Part shown: piece by piece, positions 11,251 to 23,013 of the stretch
How the letters are laid out: every line of letters begins with the position of its first letter
Position numbering within the stretch: position 1 is the stretch's first letter
Assembly (NCBI GenBank): GCA_009760855.2
Contig: WPIO01000007.1
Coordinates: 12,719,221 to 12,783,220, forward strand
DNA: 64,000 nt
DNA from: Cristatella mucedo
Taxonomy: Eukaryota; Bryozoa; Phylactolaemata; Cristatellidae
Reading direction: 5' to 3'
Position numbers and translations under genes: made by a program
The notes under the pieces: model-generated
What the model saw: the letters and a program-made list of their open reading frames with translations, nothing else
Database searches by the model: none
Told to the model about the DNA's origin: nothing

Positions 11251-13142
11251 TAGCGCCACGCAAAAGAGCATTTCTGGCTCCAATCTACTTTCCGCGTTAC
11301 GAAGGGGTCACGAACTTGTGGCCTGAAGCGGGACAAGATACACAAATGAATTGGGGATACTGGACTCGCTGCGCTTCTGTTTCATTTTGGCGTTTCAGTT
11401 CTGCGCTTCTGGTTCAGTTTTATCTTTAATCTCAGTCTTCGCAAGCTCTAACCGATGCGAGCACTCTTACGGGCATAATACCTCCTCACATTTACGTCAC
11501 ATACTAGACGGTGGGTCCGAACAGCCACCCGAATCTGAACCCTGACTGGAGAGCTAGGATTCCGCTTCCGCCTTCGCAAAGGCAGGAATACCCTGGCCCT
11601 AACTCCTGGCCAGGGCACTGGGGCTCCGCTTCCAACTTTTAACAAAGGGAGTGTGAACTGGGAGCCGTTTCGCACGATCTCTCCCTCCACTGCGCCGGAC
11701 TTTAACTCTAGTTCGCAGCGACAAATCCCTACGCAGGGACCACGCGCGCACACCCACAAACGCAAACGCGAATTGCAAGCTGCGGGCGCTATACGACCGT
11801 GCTCGGAGGCATCCGCTGAATTCTCCTGGTGCCTCGCCGATCGCTGTCTCGCCGATCGCTTGCGTGAACAGCCCGCCTACATCCCTCGTTCTAAGGGGAA
11901 CACGAGCCCTGCAATTGTCAGTGACGGCGACTTGTGACGACGACGACGACCCCGCGCTGAGCGAGCGTTGCCTTATTCTTAAACAGCTAGCCGGCACTAT
12001 CGGATTGATAGGCCAGCCGACATCAATCAGCCTCTGGATCCTACTACGACGGCTGCGTCCTCTTGCTTGCTCTCACTGCTCACTTTGACAAAGGCGCTTC
12101 CCTCGTCAAAGGCGGTTATTGCGCGCCCTAAAATTAAGCCAGGCTGGTGCTGTCCTACAAGCTAACCGCTACCAAGCATGGACGTTATAAGGGTTTCTTC
12201 ATTCATTTCGGCCGTAGCTAGCCATAATGCAAGGAGATGGCAGTGAAGTAAGCGCGTGCTAATCGGCCAGATTCTGACAGTCCTTTTGATTACTAGTGGT
12301 TTCTGAATTATACGCTTCGGTAGCCGAGTAGGTCTATATCTACGGTTTATACCTGTAAAAAGCTATCTTAAATAACGGTTAGTCAGCGGTGCATTTGGCT
12401 TGGAGCTGGTGAGCTGCTGATTAAGGTTAGCGCTTTGCAGATGTGGTCTTCTGTCGCTGTCGATAAAAGAGAGCTCGACGGTAATGATGACAGGGACTCG
12501 TTACTAATACACAACTGCGTTCGTGATTGCTGCCGCGATCTGCGATCGTCGGCGGCGGTCGCCTGGATGTCGGCAGGTGCAACTTCTACGACTCGTTTGC
12601 TGCGCATCGTCGTGCTAGCTTCATTCCCTCACTTCTCTCACGCGTCCACAAGTTGTAGCACCTACATTACGGAGCTGTTTTGTGGCAAATGACCATCGTT
12701 AAGTAGCCGCTGCTGTGCTTTAGTCAACAGCACATTTGGGTTCGCGCTTGGATTCGGTCATACAAACATTTAATTGGGGACTAACAAACGGTGGGCAAAA
12801 GAGAAATGATAACTAACGCACTTCGACTGCAGGTATTGTTTTTACCTGCGGCTTTTTACCTATTCTTAGTCGGCGCTGCGAGCGTCTTATAAACGCGAGC
12901 CGTCGCCGTTTGCCGCCACCAGGAACCGTCGGTTTTTAAAGAAGGCGTTTTCGCTAGCTCTGATTTGTCCTTAGTTTATCACTGTCGCAAGTCATCAAAA
13001 AACAAGACCCGTCTTCGACTGCTTCCCACTCTTAGCTAGGACGCCGCTCACCCTGAAAATGTTGACGTCGACAGCAAATTACGAAGATAATGGGAGCAAA
13101 TTAGGAAAAGGAATGTGACGCTGCTTTAACGCGTCTAACGGC
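11251..13142. other. Unassigned, moderately GC-rich
   Basis: Open frames of 60-130 residues occur on both strands but overlap one another and carry no recognisable domain. GC content rises toward the island that follows. Confidence 0.35.
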
Positions 13143-14075
13143 GTCATTTATAAATAGACAGCCGCAGCTGTTCGTGCTCCGAGCGCAGGAATTTTAGAGC
13201 TTGGCTCGAGAAGTAACGTGACGCTGCTTCGTGCGCACTCACCTCTGGCCGCGTGCTTAGTTTAGACCCCGGGCATGTGTGCGACGAGTTTGTGACAGCT
13301 CCGGGTGCGGAAATATTCGCCCCTCGGAGATTAGCGAATTGTCGGACGCCGCCGTCACGAACGCGCTTCGTGGCTCCGGAACTAGTCGCGTAGCGCGGCA
13401 AAACATCGCGAGAAACGGTGGCGCCGCATCTGACTGCCGCACGACCGGACACCGGCGAAACGAGAGGCGGCGCGGCCAGCGAGCGATGCATATATTGATC
13501 GCTACGACACGTTCGACTCCTACAGTTTGAAGTGCGGCAACCGCTTCGAAGCTTTAGAGACAGCAGCGAATAGCAAGCCGGGGCGCACTGCGGCACTGCA
13601 CTGCTCTGCACACGTTATGCAGTGGCGCTCCGTCGATCCGGGAAATGAACTGCCTCGGGAAAGAAATGGCAGACGCCCAGCCGCCAGCACGACGAGACGG
13701 GGGACGATTCGGATGAGCCGGTCGGTGGCCACTAGGTGGCGCGATCGCATCGGCGAGCGTTCGAACGGTCGGCTCGGGCAGGCACACTCGCTGCTGCCGC
13801 TCGTTCAGCTTCAATGCAGACGGCGAAGAACAGCCGCCGGCCGGTCTCACTCGCGGATTCGGCCAGTTTTCGAGCGGGGAAATAACGCGAACGCTGCACG
13901 GCTCAGTCCGATCTCGGCACCACCCTTTGCGGCCAGGCGGCGCCGTCCGCTACCATCACGCGACGCCGCCGCACGCCGCCGCGCTCCGGCAGCCGGCCTC
14001 CAACGGTGAAGCCAACGTCGAAGCGACGAACCGGCAGCCGGCATTCGTGCGTGCGAACGTGGAACAGTGGCGAAC

Positions 14076-14134
<59 letters not shown>

Positions 14135-15130
14135 GCCGCCGCCGCCGCCTAGGGCCGACTGTTCGCAGGCGCGCCGCGCCATCCGTCCGGCAGCTGTCCG
14201 TCCGTCGCCGCACAGCGGCGCCTTCGACGCCTGCGAAAGTTCCCGGACCCGACTAGCGGTCGGGGAAGCGGGGAGGGGGGCCACGGACCGCGACGGAACC
14301 AGCGGGAGCCTGCGAGAGAAGTCGCTCAGTAGCGTCGGCGTCGGTCGCCGGCGGCTCCCTGGCCCGCGCCCGCGAGTAGGCGGGGCACGGGCATTCTCGC
14401 AGTCAGGGCGCGCGCTTGAGCGCGACCATCATCTCCACGTAGTGCTTGGGCGGTGCTTTTTCCGCTGCCACCTGACCCGCGACGCCAGCGTCCTCGCCGC
14501 CGAGCTTCCAGTGGCGCGTCGTCCCCTCGTAATTCGACGCGAGGGCGTCCTCGGACGACCTCGCCGCGATATCCTCTGCGGCGGAGAGAACAAGCGGCGC
14601 TTTGCCGTCGTCGTCGTCGAGCGCCGCCGGAAGCGCTTTGCTTCCGGCGACGCCGGCACCGAGCGCTGCGTGCGATTCGGGCGCCGCGGCTTTCGCAGCA
14701 GCGATCGAGGCGCTCGATCGTCGAGTCGACGCCGCGCGGCGAGCGACTGTCGCCGGCAGGGAGCGCAGCTGTCGCGTCAAAAATCGGACCGAGCCGAGCG
14801 GCCGAGTGGCCGAGCAGGTGCAGCCGCTATCCGAGCCGCCCGGGTTAGCGCAGAGCGAGAGGCGGAAGTGACGCAGAGCACCATCGGCGGGCCGCTCGCA
14901 CGACCCGGAAGTGCTAGGCTGTCGGCTGCGAGAACGTCTCGCCGCCGACGACTTGCCGGGCTCGCCGATCTTGACGTACGAGATAGTATCGCTCTTCGAA
15001 ACGCCCGCTTTAAGCTGTGCATAGACACGAACGATGGCGAAGAGGAGCCTCAATTTCCGATCCTTAAGCGCCTTAAAAAGATATGCGCTAATCTCTGTAC
15101 GGAGCTCACGATGCGCTATTCGAGTGAGTG
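13143..15130. promoter_or_regulatory. GC/CpG-rich island, candidate promoter or first-exon region
   Basis: CpG density and GC content rise sharply and the CCG run at 14076-14151 lies inside. On the minus strand a near-consensus splice donor (CCAGAG then GTGAGT) has its exon edge at 13243, so a minus-strand transcript could start in the island and splice there. Long open frames on both strands (14067-15131 plus, 14403-15185 minus) are expected where stop codons are rare by composition; neither shows a domain I recognise. Gene identity unknown. Confidence 0.45.
14076..14151. repeat. (CCG)n microsatellite, about 25 units
   Basis: Near-pure CCG run with one CAC interruption. It reads as proline, alanine or arginine/glycine runs depending on frame and strand. 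Confidence 0.95.
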
Positions 15131-15189
15131 ACCAGAATCGAGTACATCCTAAGAATGTGCCTCGGAAGTATCTGTAATGGCACACACCA

Positions 15190-15345
15190 GGTAAGGCGGT
15201 TGCTTTTCACGACATCAGCACCGAGGTCATTGGTTCGAATCCTGCGGTGGCGATCCTTAATTGCCCTCTGCAAGCGGTGGTGATAGCCGTATAGGCTCTT
15301 CTGTCGCTATACAAAAAGAGGCTGTTAAATCAGCTGGGAATCTTT
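15190..15345 (+). repeat. tRNA-derived SINE-like repeat, copy 2
   Basis: Contains the canonical box B GGTTCGAATCC (15231-15241), preceded by 'GGTTGCTTTTCACGAC' and followed by the 3' domain with 'GGCTCTTCTGTCGCTATA' and 'GTTAAATCAGCTG'. Aligned with copy 1 (11.1 kb) and with the 3' fragment at 3.7 kb. Confidence 0.65.
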
Positions 15346-16429
15346 TTTATCTCGGACTCGGTGATCCGACTCATCCGCAACATACTCAGAATATAACCGA
15401 TAAACTTGCCAAAGAAATTGATTCAGCACACAAACTTGAAGAGCGCTACTCTATAAAATATGGCTCAATAAGATCAACACATCCGAGATTATGCAGTGCC
15501 ACCGCAGCCCAGAGGCTTTCAGAATCAAAGACCAGAATGCAATAGTACAGTCTAGCTGCCTCAAGAACCTTCTTAGGGCTTAACTAAAGCCAAAGGAAAT
15601 ACAGGAGTAAATAGGATTCGAAATATAATAATAAATAAATAACGCTCCTTTGTCCTCCTTTAAAATACAGAGTGCGGAGCGTTGTTCACTTCCAACGCAT
15701 TCCTTTAGATGACCGGTAAGTAGGTGCGACGCTCACGTTGCACCTACTTTTCCTTGATTCATTCACATTCTTTTAATTCATAGCTGACGAAAAAAGTCAA
15801 TGGACGCCGATGCAGCGTCTGCACTGAGCCGGCGCCGAGCGGGCGGACGTTCTTGTACTGCAAACTTTGCACTGCGGGCCCCAAGGTCAAGGACAGCTTC
15901 ATTGCGATTGCAGTCGGAATCTTCTGGGATTCGAGCTATCGGTCAGCAGTTTGGCAATGCGCAACGGCCTTCTTTCGCTCTACTGAGTGGCGGCAAGGTC
16001 ATCTGATATTGCTGGTAGGATCTCGTCATGCGATCTGAATTTCCGCTCAAATGTCGGTCCTTTCATTTTTGTACGTCATCCCCGCGATACGATTATCTTT
16101 CCTGTTCTGTTTTCACGCTTCTTGACGATCCAGTGAGATGAACGGCTCACTGCGATTTGACCATTTCTAACTGGCACTCACGCGAAAGCCAAAAAACAAA
16201 CAGCCCCTTCACGCTCATCGAATTACGTAAAAAAAAACTATCTGTCGATAGCTTCTAATTGAACCTAATAGTTATTTTACCTTTTTTATTAATGTAATGG
16301 AAAATGTCATTCAATTTTTTGTCGCACTTGGTGCTTTGGAGAGCTGTCATTCATTCTCTGGGAGAGCTTAACAGGACCATGAACCTAAAGACTTTCTTAT
16401 CTTCCCACTACCGCACTACTCCGCTCCGT
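15346..16429. other. Unassigned
   Basis: No gene or repeat recognised. Short AT-rich words around 15626-15640 only. Confidence 0.35.
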
Positions 16430-16530
16430 TGCCTCTGATCGAGCAGCTGTGCCTCTACCCAACCTCAAAGACTTTGGTGATCGCGTCTACAGTTGCTGTG
16501 CTGTCAAAGCCTGTAGCTGACTACCGAATG
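16430..16530 (+). mobile_element. LINE family A remnant
   Basis: Reads 'VPLPNLKDFGDRVYSC' then 'VKAC..LPND', corresponding to 'IPRTNLKSFGDRAFSS' and 'PKAWNSLPT' of other family A copies. About 100 bp survive. Confidence 0.6.
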
Positions 16531-19499
16531 ATGCTTCGAAATCGCCTTAGATGGCGGCATTTTTAAAAATAAAAGAAATACCTACTCCGCTCAGCATTTG
16601 GTCAATCGGCATGCATCGTCCGTGAAACTGACGCGTGCTGAAATAGCACACGTTATAAATAATCAAAAGATATGCTTCATTTCGAGCTTAAGAAGGATAT
16701 AGAAAAAGATTTAATTCTCGTCAGGCTCGATGCAAATTTTTTTTTTAATATCTTTCTAGGCACTGTGCATTTGCTTAAAAGGAAGCGTGTCAGCCTATCT
16801 GCTAAAGAACACTCAGTTTCAGCGCACACAGGCGCACGAATAGAAATTCACGCACTCGCGCAAGTTTTCCTCACGCTGCTCCAAAGGAAAGAGTACGAGA
16901 GGACGGCAGCTTAATGGGCCGCCGAGTGGCGGCGCGCCAAGGACAGGCAGTGACAAGCACGGGTAGGGTGTGCCCCTGGACGCGTTGAGGACCGGCTCAC
17001 TTTATTGACAGAAGCGGCGGGATAGGGGAAGGAATGCGAGGAGACGTAAGGGGAGAAGCTCGTGCAGACAGCCATGTCAGTCTTGATTTTCTTGACGGTA
17101 ACGCGTGCTTTGGACAGCGGCTGGCGGCGCGAAAGATGGAGGCGCGCGCGCGCGCGCGCGCCGCCGCCGCCGCCGCCGCTCTGGGGCCGAAAAGCTTTGT
17201 CGGTCTTTGAAGAGCGGCAGAGCAGCCCAGCGTGGGCAGGGGCAGAGCAGGAGGAGCTCGCTTCCAGACCGAAGACTTCTAGACGATTGCAAGTACATAG
17301 TTTTGGAAGGTTCGAGAAAATCGTAGGAAGTTCCGTGTCATAGAAACTCTGTATACGAGCGACATGGCGCTGGCCACCGCGACCGGAGGTGGGGCCTTGC
17401 TGCCTGCAGTAACCTCCGGAACGAGCAGTCGAAGACCTCGTGACTTAGGGCTCGGTTTATTCAATGCCAGCCTTTCATGCACTCGTAAATTTACCTGTTT
17501 AATTGCGCGCACGCAGAATAAAGCTGCATAATTTTGTGTGCATACTGAGCTCATACGTCTCGGTGTCGATTCGCTCGAAATTCAGTATGGAGATAGCGCA
17601 TGACGAGGAAAATAAACGAATAGATATAAGGAAGGCTCGTTCTTTCGCATCTACGAAATCAACTCAAAAGTATATTTTAAGCGGCTCAAAGCGCGGAGTG
17701 CCAATCTGTGATATGATTTTGAAAATTTTCAAATTTCCACATTTGGTGACCAATATAACCTGTTCATAAATGTCACGGTGGTAATTATGCCAGAGATTAT
17801 GAATACCATAGTATGCTCACGAGGCCTGTAGTGTGTCAAAGTATTCGATATCGGCAAATAAGAATCCTTGCTAAGTGGAATGCATTATTGTAGGTGCCCA
17901 CATTCTCATACCGTATTATAAAGGTCAATTGTGCCACAAGATCTAGTTCTTCATCTCATTGGAAAGCTGCGATCAAGCTCGTTTGACGCGAGCGCATACA
18001 CGATGACATGTGGCCTTAAATGCAGTGGCCACTGTCGCGTGGCGTTCGCTGGATTTGTCATCAGTTCCGCCGCAAGTAGGCCGAAGACAAGCTGAAAATC
18101 TCTCAAGCAAGTAGGTACAACTCCGCCACCTGACTGCAGTAAGACTTTGCAGATCAACCTTGCAGTTGGCGGGCCTACTTGATCATGGCCCTGTTGATTA
18201 GTCCTCACAGGGAGTGTTGTGTCAGCACACTCGTGAGAGTGTGCGGGGGACCGAAAAATGTTTACTTGCTCTGCCACTTCATTCGTCATTTTCATGTTGT
18301 GTGCATCAAAAATTTCTGGTGGCCTTATTAGCAGGAAGTGATGAAAATCGTTAGTGATAGCTAATAACGCATACAGGCGGTAAATCGCTGTGACTGGTGG
18401 TCTAACTGCAAAGGTGCTACGATTCTAAGGGGCAAGGTGTCACGTCAGCTTGGGCTGGCGAAACACGCCTACTTTCTCTGAAGAGGGCTGCTTAGACAAC
18501 GAGCTCAAAGCTAATTTACAAAAATGACTGCCAACGCTAACTTCAGTGCACGTAAAAAGATAGTAGTTGAGGTAAACGAGATAGCTACTAGTCAAAAGAC
18601 GAAAATGCCCCAGAGTTGCGCATCTAACTTGGTGTGCGCTTTGTTTATCGACAGACTGTGTTAGGCAACGCACAAAGAATGAAAAAAAATTGAATACCAA
18701 GGAAGACTTTATGTTTAAGCTGAGAACTTAGGAAAATTGTACAGTCTTGTTGGTCGCACAGAAGCTACTGATTTGATGAGGCACGGGACATTTTTTTAAA
18801 TTGCATTATGGCAAAGGGCTGAATGAAAGACTGCAACGCCACACTACAGAATGGCGAGTGGCGATTGAACAATAGGAGGACTTCATGAGGCGCTTCCCCT
18901 CATGAAGAAGGGTGTTGACAGCAGCAGTAGCTGCTGATGCAGCGCAGACGGAATATGAGTTACCCTGACGCAGTTCATGTGGAGAAAAGACTGGTGAAGG
19001 TCACCCGAGCATCTCGGTCAGCAGCTGCTTTAATCAATTCCGACGAAATCGAGTTTCACAATGGCGAGCAGTGGACAAACGCATTGACGCCAACCTGAGC
19101 TAGCGGCTACGCTGGTGTGCCAAATTAGGAAATGTGCGTGCAGGTGGACGAATTGAATGGCAGCGCGGTTGATCCGGGCTGCATAGGCAGTACGAAGAGT
19201 CAGGACGAGAGGGCGAACTCGCAGGCTACGTCGCAGCATAAGCGACGGCAGCATGCAGCTGGAAGCTCGAGGGTGCAGCGACTGCAGCGATTGATAAGAG
19301 CATCTCATCCCGATCGGAAGTTTTCACAACGCGGACAGACTTCTTCAGTACCACCCGCAAAGCATTCGAGCTTACTATGTGTGACCAGTCATCAGTCTAT
19401 ATGCTTTCCTTGACCTCTACTTCCATCTGTCTACCAGTCGCACTTCAAAGTCAAGTTCGAGAAGTCTTGCAAGCTACCTGGGCGCAGCACGAAACCGCA
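16531..19499. other. Unassigned 3-kb stretch
   Basis: Contains a GC-alternating plus CCG run at 17143-17180 and a minus open frame 17951-18295 (114 residues) with no recognised domain. If the minus-strand gene at 20-23 kb continues, this stretch could contain its intron or later exons, but no acceptor plus domain pair was recognised. Confidence 0.35.
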
Positions 19500-20095
19500 C
19501 GGGACGACACTACACTCAAGAGTATTACAGCCGCTTTACACTAGGCCGCTACGCATGAGCGACTGCGGCGGTGCGCGTCGAGACAACGATCGGCAACGAC
19601 TCGGCAGCCACATTTATGTGGCCACACGGTGAGCCTGAGAAGTGGCTCCGTCTGCCGGCGAAGCTGTCAATAAAGAGCTGCTGCAGCTGCAAGATTAAAA
19701 ATTCGCAGCCCCGCGAATAACTCGGGAACGGCTAGCAGCTGTACCGCTGAGCTGAAATGCAGATGAGTAGCGTCCAGGCACACCGGCTGATGACTTTGAC
19801 AGCAGGGCCCCATCGCAACGACGATGCGCGCGAGCGCCGCCGCGCGGAGCTGATTGGGAGCTGATCGTTGCCACTGCTGAAGCTCGATCGAGCATTGCGC
19901 AAAATCCTCTCTAGCGCTAGCGAGGATTTCTCGAACGGGAATAAGTAGGGAAACAACAGTCGAAACGAAGCAAAGACGCTTCGCGAGGCTTCGACCGAGA
20001 AAGCGACGCGACTGAACGTCGGACTGAATCGCGCTCGAGACGGATGCGCTCAGCAGCGACGCGCAGCACTCGGCACTCGGTCAGCACGCGCCTAC

Positions 20096-20353
20096 CTTGC
20101 GCCGCCGGAGCGGCAGCCGCCGCCGCCGCCGCCGCGAAGACGTCGCCGTCCGCGTCGCAAGGTCCGGTGTCGAAGAAATCTTTGGCGCCGATCAGGTGAC
20201 CGGTGGCGTTGAGCACCGACACTATGAGCCACCGGCTTTTCCCGCCGCTCTCCGCGCAACTGCTCAGAACCCGGTTCAAGTTGAACCGGACGTAGCCGAC
20301 GAACGACGCGGGCACGCGCACGTGTCCCACGACGCGCCGAAAGCGCCGCACTC
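20096..20353 (-). CDS. Exon 4 of putative TGF-beta-family ligand (propeptide C-terminal part)
   Basis: Flanked by acceptor CTTTCCTAG (exon begins at 20353) and donor CAAG/GTAGG (exon ends at 20096). It enters in phase 1, matching exon 3, and leaves in phase 1. The peptide includes 'FVGYVRFNLNRVLSS', 'SRWLIVSVLNATGHLIGAK' and 'DFFDTGPC', then an alanine run from a GCC repeat. The pattern (G-[WY]-V-x-F-[DN]-L then W-L-x-V-x-V-x-x-x-x-G) is that of the late part of the TGF-beta propeptide domain, which keeps the ligand latent. N-A-T is a possible N-glycosylation site. The following exon was not found. The alternative is another secreted protein that only mimics this pattern. Confidence 0.55.
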
Positions 20354-20382
20354 CTAGGAAAGCGAAACGAAAGCGCTATACG

Positions 20383-20409
20383 CCCCGCCGCCGCCGCCGC
20401 CGCCGCCGA
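20383..20409. repeat. (GCC)n microsatellite
   Basis: About nine units, in the intron just upstream of exon 4 on the minus strand. Confidence 0.9.
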
Positions 20410-20744
20410 TGGCCGCCGGCCGCTTCGCGACGCTGGCCGCTTCGTTCGCGCGAAATTCATCTCCATCTCCATTCAGTCCGCACACGTCCACCATGGCAGT
20501 CATTCGGTCCGCACGCGCCCCGCTTCACCGCCTCGGAGCAGCGTTGTCGCTGCTTCTCTCCTAGGCTGCGGTTGCTGCACCACTCGCACGTTTCTCTCGT
20601 TCACAGGCTGCCGCTCGTCCTACGGGGCGCGCGAAAGCGCGCCTCGCCGATGTCCGATGTCGCTCTCGCCGCTGCATCGGCGCGTCGTCTGCAGCGAGCG
20701 CCTCCTCCACTCGTGCAGCGTTCAGCGCCGGTCGGTTCGGGCGG

Positions 20745-20842
20745 ACCTTCTTCCCTTCCCTCTGCCCTTCCCCTCCCCCTTCCGCTCCACCTTCCGCTCC
20801 ACCCAGCCGCTCCCCCTTCCGCTCCCCCTTCCGCTCCACCCA

Positions 20843-20877
<35 letters not shown>
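20745..20877. repeat. Pyrimidine-rich 12-bp degenerate repeat passing into (CCG)n
   Basis: Repeats of CCTTCCGCTCCA-like words (20745-20843) run into about eleven CCG units. It lies in the putative third intron. Confidence 0.85.
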
Positions 20878-20955
20878 TTTCCTTCACTACCTCACGCCTC
20901 TGCGATGACGATAGCGACGGCACTGCTCGGCCGCCACCTAGCTCGGCGCGGTCGC

Positions 20956-20956
20956 T

Positions 20957-21017
<61 letters not shown>
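20956..21017. repeat. (CCG)n microsatellite, about 20 units
   Basis: Pure CCG run in the putative third intron of the minus-strand gene. Confidence 0.95.
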
Positions 21018-21322
21018 TGCACGCTCACCTGGAGTCGCCGGCGCGCGTCCGCAGGGCACCGTTTGCTGCAGGAGCAACGTCAGCCTCTCCTCCGGCTGCC
21101 ACCCGTTCTTGTTTTCCGTCCGTCCGGCTGTTGACGGAAGGAAAAGTAAGCGTTGGCCTGGCGCCGACGCTTCCGTCGGACGGGAGGCGCCACCGCCACC
21201 GCTGCCGCCGCTGCCGCTGCCGCAGCAGCAGCAGCAGCGGAGCTGACCTTGCCTCGCAGCCCGCGCCAGCGGTCGTCGGACGGGCGCGGCGGCGGGCAGT
21301 GATCGGGCGGCCGCGGCCGTAC

Positions 21323-21483
21323 CTTGGAAGTAGAGGCTGAGCGTGGCCGCGACGACCCTGTGAGCCGACGTGGCGGATTTGGCTTGGATCGGAACGTTGA
21401 CGTGCGTGGAGCGCACGTCTCCGGAGCCGCCCGCGTGCTCCTGGATGCCTAGGTCAGCCGTAAACGAGCGCCGTTGACGCTCA
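21323..21483 (-). CDS. Exon 3 of putative TGF-beta-family ligand (propeptide middle)
   Basis: Ends at donor TTCCAAG/GTACGG (last exon base 21323) in phase 1, which joins exactly to exon 4. The peptide has 'STHVNVPIQ' and 'HRVVAATLSLYFQ'. The V-x-x-A-x-L-x-L-Y-F pattern is the signature strand of the TGF-beta propeptide. The acceptor is uncertain. An AG before 21483 fits the phase of exon 2 but has a poor pyrimidine tract; AGs after CCTAG or ATCCAG (about 21450 or 21440) are alternatives requiring a different exon 2 donor. Confidence 0.5.
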
Positions 21484-22036
21484 CTCGATTCCCGGCCCCC
21501 AGACCAGCGAGCGAGCGCTCGCTCGCTCGCGCGAGAGCCACCGCGTCGCGGTCGCATCGCCAACTGCAGCCGTCGCGAGCGGATCGCGCTATCTTCGCCT
21601 GGGCGGCGGCGGCGGCAGCAGCTCAGCCGGCGAGCTGCGTCCGATCCTCGCCCGACCTCGCAGCGACGTGCGGCATGGGAGATGTCCGGCCTACGCGCGC
21701 GCGCATCGCCCGGCCCGCTGGAATGGGGGAGAGCGACCGCTGCCCGTGCGGCGTCGGGGCCGAGCGGCGATACGGAGCGGCTCGGAGCGAGCGGCGAGCG
21801 CTAAGAAGCGTTTCATTAGCGGCACCGGCGAACGCGGCCGACCGCGGTCCTGGCGGCGGCTAATGTAGCTCCTATTTCGCGCGCCGGTGTCTTCAACCGC
21901 TCATACAAGCAAAAACGGTCGGCAATTAGCGACGCTCGGTGCGGCGTGGGCTACTCACAGGGCGTGGCTATTGCCAGCCGCTCCGCCGCCAGGGTTTGCG
22001 AATGTGCTGCTGCTGCTGCTGCTGCTGCGCGCTCAC

Positions 22037-22324
22037 GCAGTGCTGCTGGTGGTTTGCGGCGTGGCCGCCGTGAAAGTCGAGCGGCGCCGCCGCGCCGCCG
22101 CCGCCTCCCCGGCCGAGACGGCCACCGAGCTGGCGTGCGGCGCCCTGTCGCCGTCGGCTGACTCCTCCGTTGCCGCCGCCTTCGCTTCGGCGCAGCAGGG
22201 CGGCGGCGGCGCGGGAGCGGCGGCGGCGGGCGACGCTGGCTGCATCGCTCTCGAAGCTGTCGAGTTGTATCGGAGCAGCTCCTTCACTTTGCTCTTGACG
22301 AACACGACACGCTGGTGCTGCATG
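22037..22324 (-). CDS. Exon 2 of putative TGF-beta-family ligand
   Basis: The acceptor is a CCTTTTCAG immediately before 22324; one base completes the codon from exon 1. The peptide opens 'MQHQRVVFVKSKVKELLRYN', a basic amphipathic stretch compatible with the alpha-1 region of TGF-beta propeptides, then becomes low-complexity Ala/Pro/Glu. A possible donor is ACTGC/GTGAGC (last exon base 22037, phase 2), which also explains why the frame stops there. An earlier donor is possible. Confidence 0.5.
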
Positions 22325-22483
22325 CTGAAAAGGCGCGCGCGCGTAGAAAAAGCGAAAAAGCTGCGAGCCACCCGGCGGCGGCTGCGAAACGGGCGGGGCT
22401 CGCCGACTGCCGGCGGAGCGAGCGGACCGCGCGCGTCGCGACCGCGCACGCGCGCGCGCGCCGGCGCCCCGCCCACCACTTAC

Positions 22484-23013
22484 GCCCTTCGGTCTAAGTA
22501 GGACTTGAGAGGGTACGAGCGATTGTTCGCGCCCGCTCCGTCGCTGGCCATTTTCATCTCAATAGGCGAGATGGTCCTGGCGATGTCGCCGCCGCTGCTG
22601 GTGCCGCCGCCGGCACCGTTCGCGTTGACCAGCTCGCGAGGGGCGTCGGCGCCGGGCACCGGGGCTCGGATTAGATGACTGACTGCTGAGTGCGGCGCAG
22701 CGGCTGCGGAGACGGCGCCACCGCCCGTGGCTACTCTGTCGTACTGCAGCCTCAGCCTCGGCGGTGACAGGTCGGCGTGGTCGTCCAGCAGGACGGCGAT
22801 GCCGCTATCGCTGAAGCTACCGGTGTCTTCCGACCAGTCGGCATCCGCTGGCGGCTGAGCAGGTCGTTTGTTGAAGCCGCCGCCGCCGCCGCCGCCCAGA
22901 GGCAGCGGCGGGTCAACGTCGAGCAGAGGCATGCCGGGCCGCTCGAACGCTAGCGGAGCGGTGAGCACTACCCGCGCCAGGCCGAGGCAGACAGCGGCGG
23001 CGTATACGCTCAT
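22484..23013 (-). CDS. Exon 1 of putative secreted TGF-beta-family ligand
   Basis: Start chosen at the ATG at 23013, which has a good Kozak context (GCCATGA) and gives a possible signal peptide 'MSVYAAAVCLGLARVVLTAP'. The rest is acidic and Gly/Ala/Pro-rich (176 codons), with 'WSEDTGSFSDSGIAV' and near the end 'SYPLKSYLDRR'. The frame meets a stop precisely inside a consensus donor GC/GTAAGT (last exon base 22484, phase 2), and exon 2 restores the phase. An upstream in-frame extension to 23553 exists but encodes mainly homopolymeric runs and is more likely 5' UTR. Confidence 0.55.

Noticed and set aside
14067-15131. 354-codon plus frame beginning with a polyproline run
   Set aside because: It spans a CCG microsatellite and GC-rich DNA where stops are rare. 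Arg/Ala/Ser-rich with no domain, and an equally long minus frame covers the same DNA.
14403-15185. 260-codon minus frame ending 'KHYVEMMVALKRAP'
   Set aside because: Considered as a later exon of the minus-strand gene, but no cystine-knot pattern, no convincing phase-1 acceptor and no recognised motif.
16078-16200. Minus-strand 'SHWIVKKR' peptide resembling a W-I pattern of TGF-beta mature domains
   Set aside because: Only a W-I pair matches, there are no cysteines in the expected spacing, and stops bound a 33-residue frame.
17951-18295. 114-residue minus frame
   Set aside because: Possibly old transposon or exon, but no domain or neighbouring coding evidence; left as unassigned.
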